Positions 51,801-61,688 of a DNA stretch of 64,000 nt are shown here, in pieces. A program made the translations under genes and the position numbers. The notes beneath the pieces were generated by a model. The model saw nothing but the letters and a program-made list of their open reading frames with translations, did no database searches and had not been told where the DNA came from. Each line of letters opens with the position of its first letter. Within the stretch, counting starts at the first letter, position 1. Source of the DNA: Agapetus fuscipes (lineage: Eukaryota > Arthropoda > Insecta > Trichoptera > Glossosomatidae); contig OX637332.1 of the NCBI GenBank assembly GCA_951799405.1, forward strand, positions 1,183,001 to 1,247,000. Reading direction: 5' to 3'.

Positions 51801-54238
51801 AAATCCTATATCTATTGCGCTTGTAAAACACAAATAAACAATTTAAATTGACCCATTGTGTTTTGAACTGAAATACTTCCCAATTGTAAGTATCAAAAGC
51901 ATCCACGTAACATTATTATCTTAGCTATTTTCACAGGATAAGTGGATGGAGGTTCTGCTATGATATAAGCTTTTTCCACCTGAGGCAGATACGACGCATT
52001 CGCAGCTGCCTGCCTGTTGATGCAGCAAGAACTGGTGAATGCGTTGGTGGTCTCAAGGTTGGGCTACTGCAACAGCCTGAATGTATAATTGTCAAGGATA
52101 CAGGCTGTTATCAATGCCGCAGCAAAAACCATTTTTGGAAGACATAAAACCGATCATGCAACTCCTCTATTGCAGCTTCTTCACTGGCTGCGTGTCCCAG
52201 AGAGAGTGGAGTATAAAGTGTGCCTTATGGTATTCAACTCTCTCAGAGGAGCGGCCCCGTCTGAACTGTGTGAGTTGAGAAGATTGTTGGTAAGCGGTGC
52301 ACCCGTCGCTCAGCGAGAGATGATGCTATCAACAGGCTGAAAATGCCACCTCGACGGAGCAGAACGGGCTTGTTTAGGTGCCGGCTTTGGGGATAGGACG
52401 TTTGGCTCAGCGGGACCATTGTGCTGGAACCAGCTACCTCTGAAGCTGAGGACGGAGACCGGTGAAGAACGTTTCAAGAAGTAGTTGAAGATGTTCATGT
52501 TTTCCGAGAAGCAAGCGAAGGATGGGCACCCTTGGAGTGGCTGGAGTCACTAAACGGTGCCCGAAAGAGATTTTTAAATCTAAATATATATATGATAGGA
52601 TTGCCGTACGAGTGTGAGGTTCGGGTCCATGTTAGGGGTCTCGTCGAAGCTGTCCTTGGAGCTGTAATCTGGCATCTGCTGCTCCTTGTTGACGCCCCTG
52701 CCCTTGTTGCTGAACTGGCTCGTGCTCGGGGCACTGCTCTGCGACACGGGCTCACTGTTGGTGTTCACTGGTCTGACGGCGCCAGCGCACGGGTTCTCCA
52801 TCACTCTCTCTGTGGACGAGGGCCTGGAGCCGGCTGACGACTTTCTTTGCCTGGAACAACAATAAACTCATCTATAATCTAAGTTGCAAAGATTTATTAC
52901 ATTTAAGTTCCTTAACTTATAGGATGTTATGCGGCTGACCACTCATGCTGTAGAACTTGATTCACTTTGCCAATGTCACCCCTGTTTCAGGGAAGGTTGG
53001 CAGCAGTTGCGGGTCTATGTCCATTTGAGATTTGTTTTAATGTTTAAGTTCACATGCGGCATGCGCAAGCCTGAATTTATATATGTCTGCTAGTGAGAAT
53101 GCATGTCTGCTTGTGAGAACCGTTATAAGAGAACTTGCATTATTCTTGATGTTTCGTTAGCGACGTAGCTAACGTCTTCAGGAGACACCCTCTCTGCACA
53201 ACGACTGAGGGTGAACTGATTTTTTCCATAACACTTGACACTAATCACCGCATACTTTTGAGCTTTAAGCTAACCCAATCAAATTTAATATCTTCGCTCA
53301 AAGGTAGGTCATGATTTGTGACAAGTGTTATAGAAAAAATCAGTTCATCCTCAGTCGTCGTGCAGAGAGGGTGTCTCCTGAAGACATTAGCTACGTCGCT
53401 ATCAAACCTTCAAGAATAATGCTAGTTCTCTTATAATGGTTCGTCTAATATCCGATTAATAAACTTTAACTGTGTAGTTATTATCTTTGTAAATATGTCA
53501 AATGACCGTAATTCCAACCTTAACCTAACAATGGTGCGATAACATTGAAAGCGCTCGAGGAAATAAATGAACTCATTTAGCTCGGCACTTGTTGAGCAAT
53601 TTACAAATAAAGTACCTTTTTCTTCTGACTGAGGGTGACAAATTGCACGGGGACGCCGTGTGTCTCTGGATATCAGAGTGCCAGGCGGCTGGAGGGTGCA
53701 GAGTGGCTCTCTCTGCGGTGGCCGCATTGCCAGAACTGCCCGCGGGCTCGGGCATCTCTGTCAGCCCCTTGATCTTCAGCATCTTGGCCGTCTCCAGGAT
53801 CTGGGGCAGCTGTTCCTGCGACACCTGCACCTCCCCGTGGTACATAAAGTTGACCAGGATCTTGAGGTCCGAGTGTTTCACGTCCTTCAGGATGACAATG
53901 GGGTGGCGGGATGGGTTCGCAGTGAACAGAGACTGTAAAAATGAAGACAGAATTATTTGGTTTGACATGAAAAGTGTTTTTTTTCACTGTAGGTAGGTAT
54001 TTATTATGAATCTCGCTGGTGGACTCTTGAGGTGGGGGCTCAACTGATTTTGTTATAGTATACGTACTTGGAAGTAGACACTGCAAGCCGAGAGTACCAC
54101 TTTGTGGGCCTGCAGATGTTTGCCTTCCGCGGCCAGAGTGACATCCACCAGGGTCTCTGTGTTCAGCAGGGAAGTGAACACGGATATGAAGTTGGGCTGG
54201 TGGTTGTTCCATCGGAGACAGAACTGCTGGACAGCCAT
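45819..54238 (-). CDS. BTB/POZ and pipsqueak helix-turn-helix transcription factor, five coding exons
   Basis: Nuclear regulator of the arthropod BTB-Psq group; the BTB domain mediates dimer formation and the Psq motif binds DNA. Coding parts, in gene order: 54068-54238, 53616-53932, 52610-52850, 48214-48298, 45819-46489; all junctions are GT-AG and the phases join to give 494 aa. The start ATG at 54238 lies 8 bp after an acceptor, so a 5'UTR exon is further upstream. BTB spans about 1-125: 'CLRWNNHQPNFISVF', 'LVDVTLAAEGKHLQAHKVVL', 'HPIVILKDVKHSDLKILVNF', 'MYHGEVQVSQEQLPQILETA'. Exons 3-4 code a low-complexity Ser/Asp-rich linker. The last exon has Met/His/Pro/Gln-rich sequence, a basic run 'QKRRRTT' (~358) and the Psq motif at ~371-415: 'ENFQRALEAVRFGGIGFCKA', 'WLEYKKKGYPNTRPS'. 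Drosophila jim lovell or related Psq genes are possible relatives; not assigned. Introns are heavily loaded with transposons. Confidence 0.93.
46635..46960 (-). mobile_element. CR1/Jockey-group LINE 3' fragment in BTB intron 4
   Basis: Reverse copy of the 3' end: 'gtgcgagagactccccagat', 'atgacacttgttggagtgct', 'gcagaggtgttggtg', 'aaaaccaccaagttctcat' complement. Its - strand frame is a relic. Confidence 0.75.
47082..47270 (+). repeat. ~190-bp dispersed repeat, copy 1
   Basis: Inverted relative to 57095-57290: 'aatagggtaattttttt', 'attcataaaatg', 'aatatctggcttag', 'aggcggatatgacgtcgatg', 'gatcttcgga' each have reverse-complement partners there. Non-coding; family unknown. Confidence 0.7.
47835..48072 (+). 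repeat. Repeat A, copy 7
   Basis: Full copy in BTB intron 4: 'ataatctaagtggcaaagat' to 'cctataagtcaaagaa'. Confidence 0.85.
48516..49798 (+). mobile_element. Mariner transposon (inactive)
   Basis: 1283 bp, bounded by TIRs 'ttaggtccttacatatgaaa' and '...tttcatatgtaaagacctaa' and a TA duplication (48514-48515, 49799-49800). The transposase is broken into frames on the + strand: 'GKVKKLERWVPHKLGEANQQ', 'ILNRIITCDKKWNLHNN' (normally xxTGDEKW) and 'SLLLHDNARPHTA' (second catalytic Asp), followed by 'YSPDLAPTDYHFF' in another frame. The length and TIRs are typical of mariner. It inserted into the family 2 RTE copy; the empty site is seen at 56012. Confidence 0.92.
49926..50129 (+). mobile_element. 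~200-bp insertion ending in an A-rich tail
   Basis: It interrupts the family 2 RTE between 'aatatgcatgaaa' and 'ggtgatggatatg'. It ends 'tttctttaaataaaaaaaat' plus more A. This looks like a retroposed 3' end of a polyadenylated transcript; the source is unknown. Confidence 0.5.
50305..51115 (-). mobile_element. L2/CR1-type LINE C-terminal half
   Basis: An open 251-aa - strand frame, 'MLNPEKTEVIFIGTSRRKHL', 'SIRLLGVQIDQCLTLGDYV', 'VSRIDYCNSIYAAQP', 'LQSVQNAAARLIYSSSNFCH', 'ITPLLKRLHWLRIPERVTFK', 'MAWNSLPAGLR', 'FRRALKTHLF': the thumb and C-terminal region after the RT catalytic site of L2/CR1 elements. The RT catalytic motifs are missing. It ends in an (AAT)n tail on the - strand (ATT run at 50300). 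It lies in BTB intron 3. Confidence 0.88.
51203..51300 (+). repeat. SINE S2 head
   Basis: A box 'attgctcagttggtagaatg', 'cttgcattccat', B box 'gggttcgatcccc', then 'gggtgtcaaaaatgattt' as in the full S2. Followed at about 51370-51415 by a reverse fragment of the S1 body. Confidence 0.75.
51480..51667 (+). repeat. SINE S1, copy 4 (3' part)
   Basis: 'gttgggttcaaatataaaac', 'accaaagaccggtcaccatt', 'ccagccttacaccaactggg', 'aacagcgctcagcaaataaa' and an (ATT)n tail. The 5S and tRNA parts are absent. Confidence 0.85.
51940..52575 (+). mobile_element. L2/CR1-type LINE C-terminal fragment
   Basis: Reading across frames: 'RIRSCLPVDAARTG', 'LSRIQAVINAAAKTIFGRHK', 'TDHATPLLQLLHWLRVPERV', 'EYKVCLMVFNSLRGAAPSEL' and later 'WLESL'. 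Same type as 50305-51115 but on the opposite strand and more degraded. It ends about 35 bp from exon 3 of the BTB gene. Confidence 0.75.
52868..53116 (-). repeat. Repeat A, copy 8 with an extra inverted end
   Basis: 52868-52905 is the + strand start of repeat A (ataatctaagttgcaaagat), directly followed by a - strand copy starting at its 'ccttaacttatagg' end. It lies in BTB intron 2. Confidence 0.75.
53117..53442. repeat. Foldback with two 124-bp arms carrying hammerhead-like cores
   Basis: Arms 53117-53240 and 53319-53442 are reverse complements over their whole length: outer 'gaaccgttataagagaac', inner 'tttttccataacacttgaca', separated by 78 bp of unrelated sequence. Each arm contains 'tgtctcctgaagac' and 'tagctacgtcgct'. 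The shape fits an inverted pair of Penelope-type terminal repeats. It lies in BTB intron 2. Confidence 0.85.
53148..53181 (-). ncRNA. Hammerhead-ribozyme-like core
   Basis: - strand order: 'ctgaaga' (C-U-G-A-N-G-A), one base, stem II 'gttagc' / 'gctaac' with loop 'tacgtc', then 'gaaac' and 'atc'. Core nucleotides C3-U4-G5-A6, G8-A9 and G12-A13-A14 are all present. An extra base before stem II and a weak stem I leave activity uncertain. The opposite arm (53378-53412, +) has CTGAAGA but CAAAC, so it is degraded. Confidence 0.45.
53521..53578. repeat. Half copy of the 37352-37566 palindrome
   Basis: 'ggtgcgataacattgaaagcgctcg' and 'aggaaataaatgaactc' match the right arm there. It abuts the end of the read-through of BTB exon 2. 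Confidence 0.7.
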
Positions 54239-54394
54239 GGCAGGAGCTGCATCAATCAAACATTTTTTAAGAGGAATTCAATTCACCAACCTGTTTTGCA
54301 TGACCAGAAACAGGCACAATATAATCAATTAATACTTCATTATTTTTTTATTCTTATGAACTATTGAAGGTGCAAATAGCTTTGATGATAGTCA

Positions 54395-54960
54395 ATCTTC
54401 ATTGAAGAGGCACAGGAAGAAGGCTTCAGTTGATCACAGAGGCCAAGACCCATCTTGGATTGTTGTGCCGGTGATGATGAAAAGCTCAGTAGTTGTCAGT
54501 GCGGCCAAGAGGTCAAGACAGTAATTTTGACAAGGGAGTTTGAAATCAAACAACGCTGGTTTGATTACTGTCGGGCCCCTTCATTATAACTTTTAACTCT
54601 AATTCAACAGTTGTCATTGGGTAATTTTTAATTAATATCTTGTGTTTCTGCCAAACCACTGTCTCAGGTTCTTCAATCAAGATGTTCTCCTTCCATCTGT
54701 AGCTCATCTTTCCTCAATTCTTTCCTGCATGATGAGATGCAAGAGTGAATACTTTTCATTTTTTATTATGCAGCTGAAATAAACCAGTTTTTGTCTTTTG
54801 ATGGACATCACGAGTTTGCTTCTGGTTCAACTGAAGCCACCGATGCTTTCTTTCTCTAGTCCCATACGCCAGTCCTCCACTACTCTGTCCATCCACCTTG
54901 ATCTGGGTCTTTCCACTGCCCTGCGATCCTCTAGGAACATGAAGTAACTACTTCAAAGAC
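54395..54960. mobile_element. LINE C-terminal relics (families 3 and 4)
   Basis: 54395-54480 (+) has 'gaagaggcacaggaagaagg' and 'gatcacagaggccaagaccc'; 54640-54775 (-) matches family 3 (complement of 'gccaaaccactgtctcaggt'); 54780-54960 (-) matches family 4 (complement of 'gtccatccaccttgatctgg'). All are short and decayed. They lie upstream of the BTB start codon. Confidence 0.55.
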
Positions 54961-54964
54961 ATTA

Positions 54965-55320
54965 AATTATGGCTCACCTGTTGGTGGAACAGAATCCACG
55001 GCAAAAATATCAGTAGATGTTGAACTGATGGTTGGATTAAAAAAGGTCCGTAAGATTTTCAGTTTTCCGTTTGTTTGGTCTCCTATTTCAGAAAATTAAC
55101 GATCCCTGATCCATTTCTGAAAGAAGCAAAATCAAAGGTATAACAATGAAAGAACCACAGTAATTTATTTTAGATAAGATGATATTGCAATTAATTTAAA
55201 CGCCTGCCAATTGAACAAGAACAAGATTTAAGCAGCTATTCGCTCAATTGTGCAAAAAGCTATTTTCTTTCCTTTATTGTTGACTTATTAAATTGTAACA
55301 TAGAGCATTATAATAATAAT
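54965..55320. other. Sequence without recognised features
   Basis: It may hold 5'UTR or promoter of the BTB gene, but no motif supports this. Confidence 0.35.
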
Positions 55321-55322
55321 AA

Positions 55323-55566
55323 TCTATAATCTAAGTTGCAAGGATATATTCATTTAAAGCTCTCAGATGCATGCCCACAAACCAACAAGTGTAGTTCGCG
55401 CTTACAAATGCTGAATGTGTACTTACAAATAAAATCCAAACCTCAAATGAACATAAGCCCCACAACTTTTGCCGACCTTCCCTGAAACAGGGGTGACATT
55501 GGCAAAGTGAACCATTTTTTACAGTATGGGTGGTCAGCCTCATACCAACCTATAAGTCAAGGAATA
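55323..55566 (+). repeat. Repeat A, copy 9
   Basis: Full copy: 'ataatctaagttgcaaggat' to 'cctataagtcaaggaat'. Confidence 0.85.
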
Positions 55567-55819
55567 TCATTAATTAAAATCATTAATTTGTATTTTTTAC
55601 TAAAATGTGCAAAATTCACTTCTGTAACTTGTTATTTGCCAGTATCAAAGAAATGCCTAAGGTTATGGTGGTTTGAAGTTTTGATTTGTCATAGGGTTCA
55701 TCCTGTAAAGGAAACAATGTATACTGAGATGTATTCACCTCTACCTAGTGCACGCAGCTGACCCACAAGTTGGTGCACACAAACATTTGTGCTAACTACT
55801 CTTAGCTTTAACAGAATGA

Positions 55820-56260
55820 ATCAGCCGTGTCTGACGATCATGCATTTATTTTGAGAAGTATGACAGGAAAAACTTTGAGGGATAGAGTTAGGAATGAATG
55901 GGTAAAAAAAGAATGTAATTTGAAAGAGGATGTGAAAGTTAAAGTACAAAAGAATGTGATGAGATGGTTTGGGCATGTGGAAAGAATGAATGATGATAGA
56001 CTGACAAAGTATGTATACAAAGAAAGTGTGAAAGGAAAAAGAGCGAAGGGACGACCGAGAAAAGTATGGAGTGATCAGATTGAGGAGATTGTGAAAGAAT
56101 GGGATATACAAAGTGAGCGTAAAAGAAGAAAATGCATGAAATAGGTGATGGATATGAAGGAATTGAAAGAGGTATGTCAGGATAGGAAAAAATGGAGGCA
56201 ACTCTGCAGAGGCTCTGGCCACCCCTAGCGGAATGGCGACAGAGTTACAGTTACAGTTAC
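55820..56260 (+). mobile_element. RTE-type LINE C-terminal fragment (family 2)
   Basis: Open 105-aa frame: 'LRSMTGKTLRDRVRNEWVKK', 'MRWFGHVERMNDDRLTKYVY', 'GRPRKVWSDQIEEIVKEW', then a stop and, in the same frame, 'DMKELKEVCQDRKKWRQLC'. It ends 'ggccacccctagcggaatgg' and a TTACAG tail (four units). Best reference copy of family 2. Confidence 0.88.
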
Positions 56261-56261
56261 A

Positions 56262-56830
56262 GAAACACTTTTGAATGGCACTCATATTTTGGTGTAAAAT
56301 GATCACTCTTGAATGTTATCCATGGGTGAGTGTGCAACAATATGTAATACTGAGCTTCTACAGGGGCATTCAAATTCTGGATTGAAATGTTATTGTTGTA
56401 TTTTTGGAGCTCTGACATAGAGTAGCTAAAGGAGAATTGATAAAAAAAACATACAGCTCCTGCAAAACCTCAGTAATGAGAAATGAGAATATTCAGCTCC
56501 GCAAGTTCAGCTGATAAAATAACTTAGCAAAAACCAACAAACCATACTTAATCTTAACTTAAATAATCGCAAAGAAAAACATAATTTTTAAAAGAATTAC
56601 GCAGCCAATTGCAACTGATTTCCTAATCCCAGTTTCAGCTCTTCTGTGACTTAATTTCAAAGTTTCTTCCCAGAATATTGGTAGCTCAAAGCTTGTTTTT
56701 GATTCTGTTCTAACCTATAATACAGTGAGGTCACGCCAATTGCGCAAGTTCTCAATGACTGAAAGAAAGTGTACAATTATCCATAATGCTACCTCTTACT
56801 CTAACGCATGCGATGCAATGCTGAACTTTT
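56262..56830. other. AT-rich sequence, no gene seen
   Basis: Nothing recognised. Confidence 0.4.
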
Positions 56831-56835
56831 CCCTT

Positions 56836-57010
56836 TTGACAACACCATCCAGGTTTCAGACAAGGACAGCAGGAGTTCCAAGTTTCATGTGAGGTTTGTT
56901 TTTTTGTAAGTACGCATGCAGCATGCGCAAACGCGAACTTACACTAACTGCCTGTGGGTGTATTTTAAATACAAGCCTTAAATGTCAATATATATCTACA
57001 ACTTAGATGC
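56836..57010 (-). repeat. Repeat A, copy 10 (degenerate)
   Basis: 'accatccaggtttcagacaa', 'catgtgaggtttgttttttt', 'gcatgcgcaaacgcgaactt', 'atctacaacttagatgctag'. Confidence 0.7.
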
Positions 57011-57094
57011 TAGATTGAGCTGGCCAAGCTAGCCAGGCCGTGACGTAGATGGATCCGCCAGGCTCCCACGTAACCTCGGTTTGTATGAAATACA

Positions 57095-57290
57095 TAATAT
57101 CCGAAGATCCGTAGACGTCACATCCGCCTAAATAAAAAAAATGTCCTGAAAATGCGCGAATGGTAAAGAGCTACAATTTTAAAAATTACGCCAGATATTA
57201 TTTTTGTAGAAAACGAAGATGCATTTTAAAAGTGTACTCAATCATTTTATGAAATAAATAAAAATGTGAAATAACCCTATTGCGCAGTGA
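57095..57290 (-). repeat. ~190-bp dispersed repeat, copy 2
   Basis: Reverse complement of 47082-47270; includes 'tccgaagatccgtagacgtc', 'acatccgcctaaataaaaaa' and 'atgaaataaataaaaatgtg'. Confidence 0.7.
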
Positions 57291-57612
57291 AATCAAATTG
57301 CCGATTGCCATACAAAAAGTAACAACTATGTGACATCGCTGGCTTTGAATTACTGGTAATAGTTGATGAAGAAAGCCAGGACTCAATTTCTCATACCAAT
57401 AATGATGATGATTTGATTAAGAAGCTCCCACGAGGTTCCATTGATTTTCTACTTGAATAGATGTTAGTGAATATCTATCTGCTTGCATTTTATCTGTGGA
57501 ACGCGCCAAACTAAACTAATATTGGAACGCAATTGGATAATATATGTTGCATAAAACCAAAGATGGCAATCAATCATCAATCACGGCAATTGTGAAAATA
57601 AGATAAATTTGT

Positions 57613-57790
57613 TGCCAATGTCACACCTGTTTTCAGGGAAGGTCGGCAAGAGTTGCAGGATGTAATATTTTATATTGTAGGATCACATGCGGCATATTTA
57701 AGCGCAAACTTGTGCATGTCTGTTTGTGAAAGTGCATATAATGTGAATCTTTAATGTTACATATATTTTGCAACTTAGATTAGATTAGAT
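57613..57790 (-). repeat. Repeat A, copy 11
   Basis: 'ccaatgtcacacctgttttc' to 'tatattttgcaacttagatt'; truncated at the far end. Confidence 0.8.
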
Positions 57791-57979
57791 ATTGAAATGC
57801 AGGGAATCTCCTTCATAAAGTTTTAAGGTATTTATCTGCTTGCAAAATAATCCACAATTATTATCGCCTTTGTTTCTATTAGATTCATGCATTGTTTTTT
57901 GTAGTTTATTAATATGCACGTATCCTGGGCAAAAGCAAACACATTTTAAAATAAGTAAAAAAAAAATAACTTTAAAATA

Positions 57980-58769
57980 AGACATGAAATTTAGAACCGG
58001 TATCTTTCAATTTTAAATCCTAATTTGACGGTCCAACGGATATTTAACCCATGTTGTCAAACTTAAAAGTACAAGTGCTTGTATTGGATGCTCATCCCTG
58101 ATAATTTCTGTTTGTGTTTCAAATGCAACACACTTCTGGTTATATTATAGATCAAATCTAATTTAAGTTGCAAAGATGTGTTACATTGGAGATTCACATT
58201 ACATGCATTTTCACAACCAGACACTTACAAGTTCGCGCTTGCACATGCCGCATGTGAACCTACAACATAAAAACCAAATCTCAAAAGGACATACACCCGT
58301 ATACACCTTGCCATCTTTCTCTGAGACAGAGGTGACATTGGCAAAGTGAACCATTTTTACAGCATGGGTGGTCAGCCGCATACCAACCTATAAGTCAAGG
58401 AACATACACAACGAATTGCATTTTTAAAATCAACAAATTATAACATGTATGGAAGGGTATATGTCCATTTGAGATTTGGGTTTTTATGTTGTAGGTTCAC
58501 ATGCAGCATATGAAAGCGTGAACTTGTATGTGTCTGCTTGTGAGAATGCATATAATGTGAATCTCCAATGTAACATATCTTTGCAACTTGGATTCGATTT
58601 GGTCTATAATATAACCAGAATGCATTTGAAACACAAACAGAAATTATCAGGGATGAGCATCCAGTACGAGCACTTGTACTTTTAAGGTTGACAACATGGG
58701 TTAAATATCTGTTGAACCGTCAAATTAGGATTTAAAATTGAAAGATACCGGTTCAAAATTTCATGTCTT
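57980..58769. repeat. Large palindrome with ~315-bp arms built around repeat A
   Basis: Left arm 57980-58298 and right arm 58455-58769 are reverse complements with few differences, from the outer 'aagacatgaaattt' to inner 'ggacatacaccc'. The left arm and the 156-bp spacer together contain a full + strand repeat A (58155-58402); the right arm holds the matching part as a truncated - strand copy (58455-58605). The outer ~170 bp of each arm is unique to this locus. Confidence 0.9.
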
Positions 58770-59240
58770 ATACAAAACATTACAAAAGAACAATAAAAGC
58801 TTTATTTTTTTTTTGAAAAGTTGACAGAACGTCTAAATAACCAGGTAAACAAAAAACAATCAAATAGGAACAGCCTAATAGTATATACAAGACAAAGAAA
58901 ACTAACTGGACGGCTCGGCAGCGAACTTGCTGCAAATGGAGGGTGTATAATCCCTGATATTTATTTCTCTAAGACACTTCTGTTCTTATATTTGATAGTT
59001 ACATGCCTAAAATGTATCTGGTTTTCCCAGTCTATAAGTAATGGCTATAACAAACAAAATTGGTTGGTCCCCTTTTGCGTTTGACTGTATTTCTTTTTAA
59101 GTTCCTTTCTTTTAGTCTATGGAAAGATGATATAACATGATTTTTTGTTTTTATTTTGTACCTATAAGCTGAAAAATGAAAATTGGTTTACTTCATTTTT
59201 TTCAAGCACATTAGTATTTTTCTGAACTACTACTACAAAA
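58770..59240. other. Sequence without recognised features
   Basis: Small + frame 58821-59084 has no recognisable motif. Confidence 0.4.
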
Positions 59241-59242
59241 GA

Positions 59243-59828
59243 CCAACCCTCCAAAATTCTACTCGCTAGCTCGCAAATTGCGAGTGACTTTTGTTTGGTT
59301 GCGAGTGTGCTTTTCTTTATCTGAAAGTATCATTTTGCCAGTCAATAATACCATTGATAATATTCCCATTGAAAATAAAACTGAGAAGTTTTGAAAATTG
59401 TATGTCGTAAATCTAAATCTCTTTTCAATAAAATCGATCACATGTTTAAAGGCGTTAAAAATTATAAACAGGAACAGTACCCTTAGTATGAGTTGCAAAA
59501 CTTGAGAAAAGTAAAGTTTACGGAAAATATTAAAGTGTGATTTCTCCCAAAATCTGCCGTTTTTGTTTCTTACACTTTGTGGTCTTAGCAAAAGAGTAAT
59601 TAGCAAGAGATTTACTTTACATCAGTGATGAAGAAAATCAAGTTCAAACAAACAAAAACGGCAGATTTTAGGGGAAATCACTCTTTAATAATTGCCGTAA
59701 ACTTTACATTACTCAAGTTACATTACTCAACTCGTACTAAGGGTACAGTTCACGGGAGTTTTTTTTAACCCATGCGAGTTGCAATTACGAGTTGCGAGTT
59801 GGTCAATGGGCGATTTTTGGAGGGTTGG
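59243..59828. mobile_element. Foldback-type element with long imperfect inverted repeats
   Basis: 14-bp perfect ends 'ccaaccctccaaaa' and 'ttttggagggttgg', then long imperfect inverted arms sharing 'cagtacccttagtatgagtt', 'aaagtttacggaaaatatta', 'gtgatttctcccaaaatctg' and 'ccgtttttgtt' with their complements on the right. 586 bp with no transposase; no clear target duplication. The 115-codon - strand frame inside it is an incidental product of the repeat. Confidence 0.75.
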
Positions 59829-59829
59829 T

Positions 59830-61245
59830 AAAGACGGAAAAATCTTGACTTAGAAACTCGTTCAACATTTGTCAAGCATTAGAAATTGAAAGAAGCTACT
59901 GATAACCTAATTGCAGACTGCTTTTATTGTTAAAGGTTTACTCAGTTTGCCAGATCATAATATACATTGTTTTCTAGGTGAAACAAGTCAATTTTTGGGA
60001 TGCTTTAATAAAACAAAAATTGGGATGCTAAGTTCGGAATGAAAACATGATAGATACTTCTGTAAGCTTTTAGGAAGGAGGTTAAAAAAAATTAAATAAA
60101 TAATATTTGATGCACTTTTTGGCAATAAATTTGATAATCTAAAAATGTAACGAGTTCTGAAGAACTTTAAAATACAAAACAACATCAAGAAAACTTCACA
60201 TTTGCACAAAAAGTAAACAATAAGGCAATAAAAGAAGAAAAAAGTTGGGGTTATGAAAATATCAATGCAGGTGAAGTTTTAAAGTTGAGATACGATGAGT
60301 GGAAACTTTCTATGTAGAAAATAAATAGTTTATTTGCTTCTGAATAAAGCTGGAACAGAAAAAAATCCCGTGCACGTTTCCCACAAAACGTTGCATAGAA
60401 ATCAATAAATTTGCGCCGATGCAGGCCCCGCTTTGTGATGACAAATTCCAGGATATATTGCACTATTCGATGTTGCACAATGCAAAATGAGTGTCAAATC
60501 AATTGAATAACGTTCATCCGATGAGATCTCGAGATAAATTCACGCATTTATGTTTGAATAACCGTAAGAAAGAAGGGCCACAACATTTCGCGAATCAACA
60601 GAAATACAGCGACCGGAATGTGGGTATTATGCGAGGGTACATCGTTTGATGACTTAGGAACGGTTGATAATATATCGTGGATGTAAAATGTGACAACTAA
60701 TGGCTGATTTAATGGGCTTACCGGTAATAATGAAGATATTTTCTCAAAACAAACACCACACGACAGAGAAAACGATGGAGTCGACCGCTTTGTGACGCTA
60801 TTAATTATAGGGCGCCAACTTCAGGATATAAATAATAATAGACAACTGACATTTTATTTTCAAATAACTCGCAAAAAGCCCAGAAAAAGCCTGTTTAATT
60901 TTTATTTTATTTGAAAAAGTACTAAAAACATTTTGATGATTTTTTAAAAGGCGCTTGTGCTTGTCATAAAATAAAACTACAATAATAATTATACCTACCG
61001 CTTAAAAAATGCTAGCCTGTAAATTCTATATTCGGCAGCTTACCGGAAATTGTTCTTCGATGAGAAAAATTAGGGAAGAGCTGAAGAGTACAAACATCGA
61101 CTTTAAACAATTTGATATTCTAACAAACATAATGTTGCTAGGAAAAATGAAAATTCCTGGAAATTTCCAAGTATTGGTATTTTTTCCAAAGCAAGCAGCT
61201 TCCTTAAAGGACCGTTCTGATGGAGACAGTACAAACAGTGATTGC
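59830..61245. other. AT-rich sequence, no gene seen
   Basis: The + frame 61009-61293 and the short - strand frames lack recognisable motifs. Confidence 0.4.
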
Positions 61246-61248
61246 ATC

Positions 61249-61505
61249 TTTAATCTAAGTTGCAAATATATATCGTTTGTCGTTCATATTTAATGTTTGT
61301 AAAATATTGTTGATTTAGGCAATGTCATTCCTGTTTTTGGGAAGGTCAGCAAAAGTTGCAGGACTTATGTTCATTTATAATTTGATTTTTAATTTGTAAA
61401 TGCACATGCCAAATGTTGTAAGCGCAAAATGACACGCGTTTGTTTGTGAGCATGCAATTTATATGAATAATGAATGTGAAAATGTCTTTTTAACTAAGAT
61501 TATCA
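61249..61505 (-). repeat. Repeat A, copy 14 with an extra inverted end
   Basis: 61249-61300 is the + strand start (taatctaagttgcaaatata), followed by a - strand copy (ggcaatgtcattcctgtttt to 'ttaactaagattatc'). Same arrangement as copy 8. Confidence 0.7.
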
Positions 61506-61688
61506 ATAAAAGAAAGCAAAAAAAATACATTTTTGACTAAAAAAATGCAGGAATGTTACGCTTTTTAAAAAAATATCCAAAATTATTAATTGAGTTTGTT
61601 GTTAATAAAAATTTCAACTCTTATAAAACTGTGAAAAGAAATATAAAAAAAATACGTGTTGCATAAAAGATCGATGCTGCAAAATAAG

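Noticed and set aside
53589..53996. 135-aa + strand frame over BTB exon 2
   Set aside because: Antisense shadow of the BTB exon.
59259..59606. 115-aa - strand frame as a gene
   Set aside because: It lies wholly inside the foldback element and follows its inverted repeat; hydrophobic content reflects AT-rich sequence.
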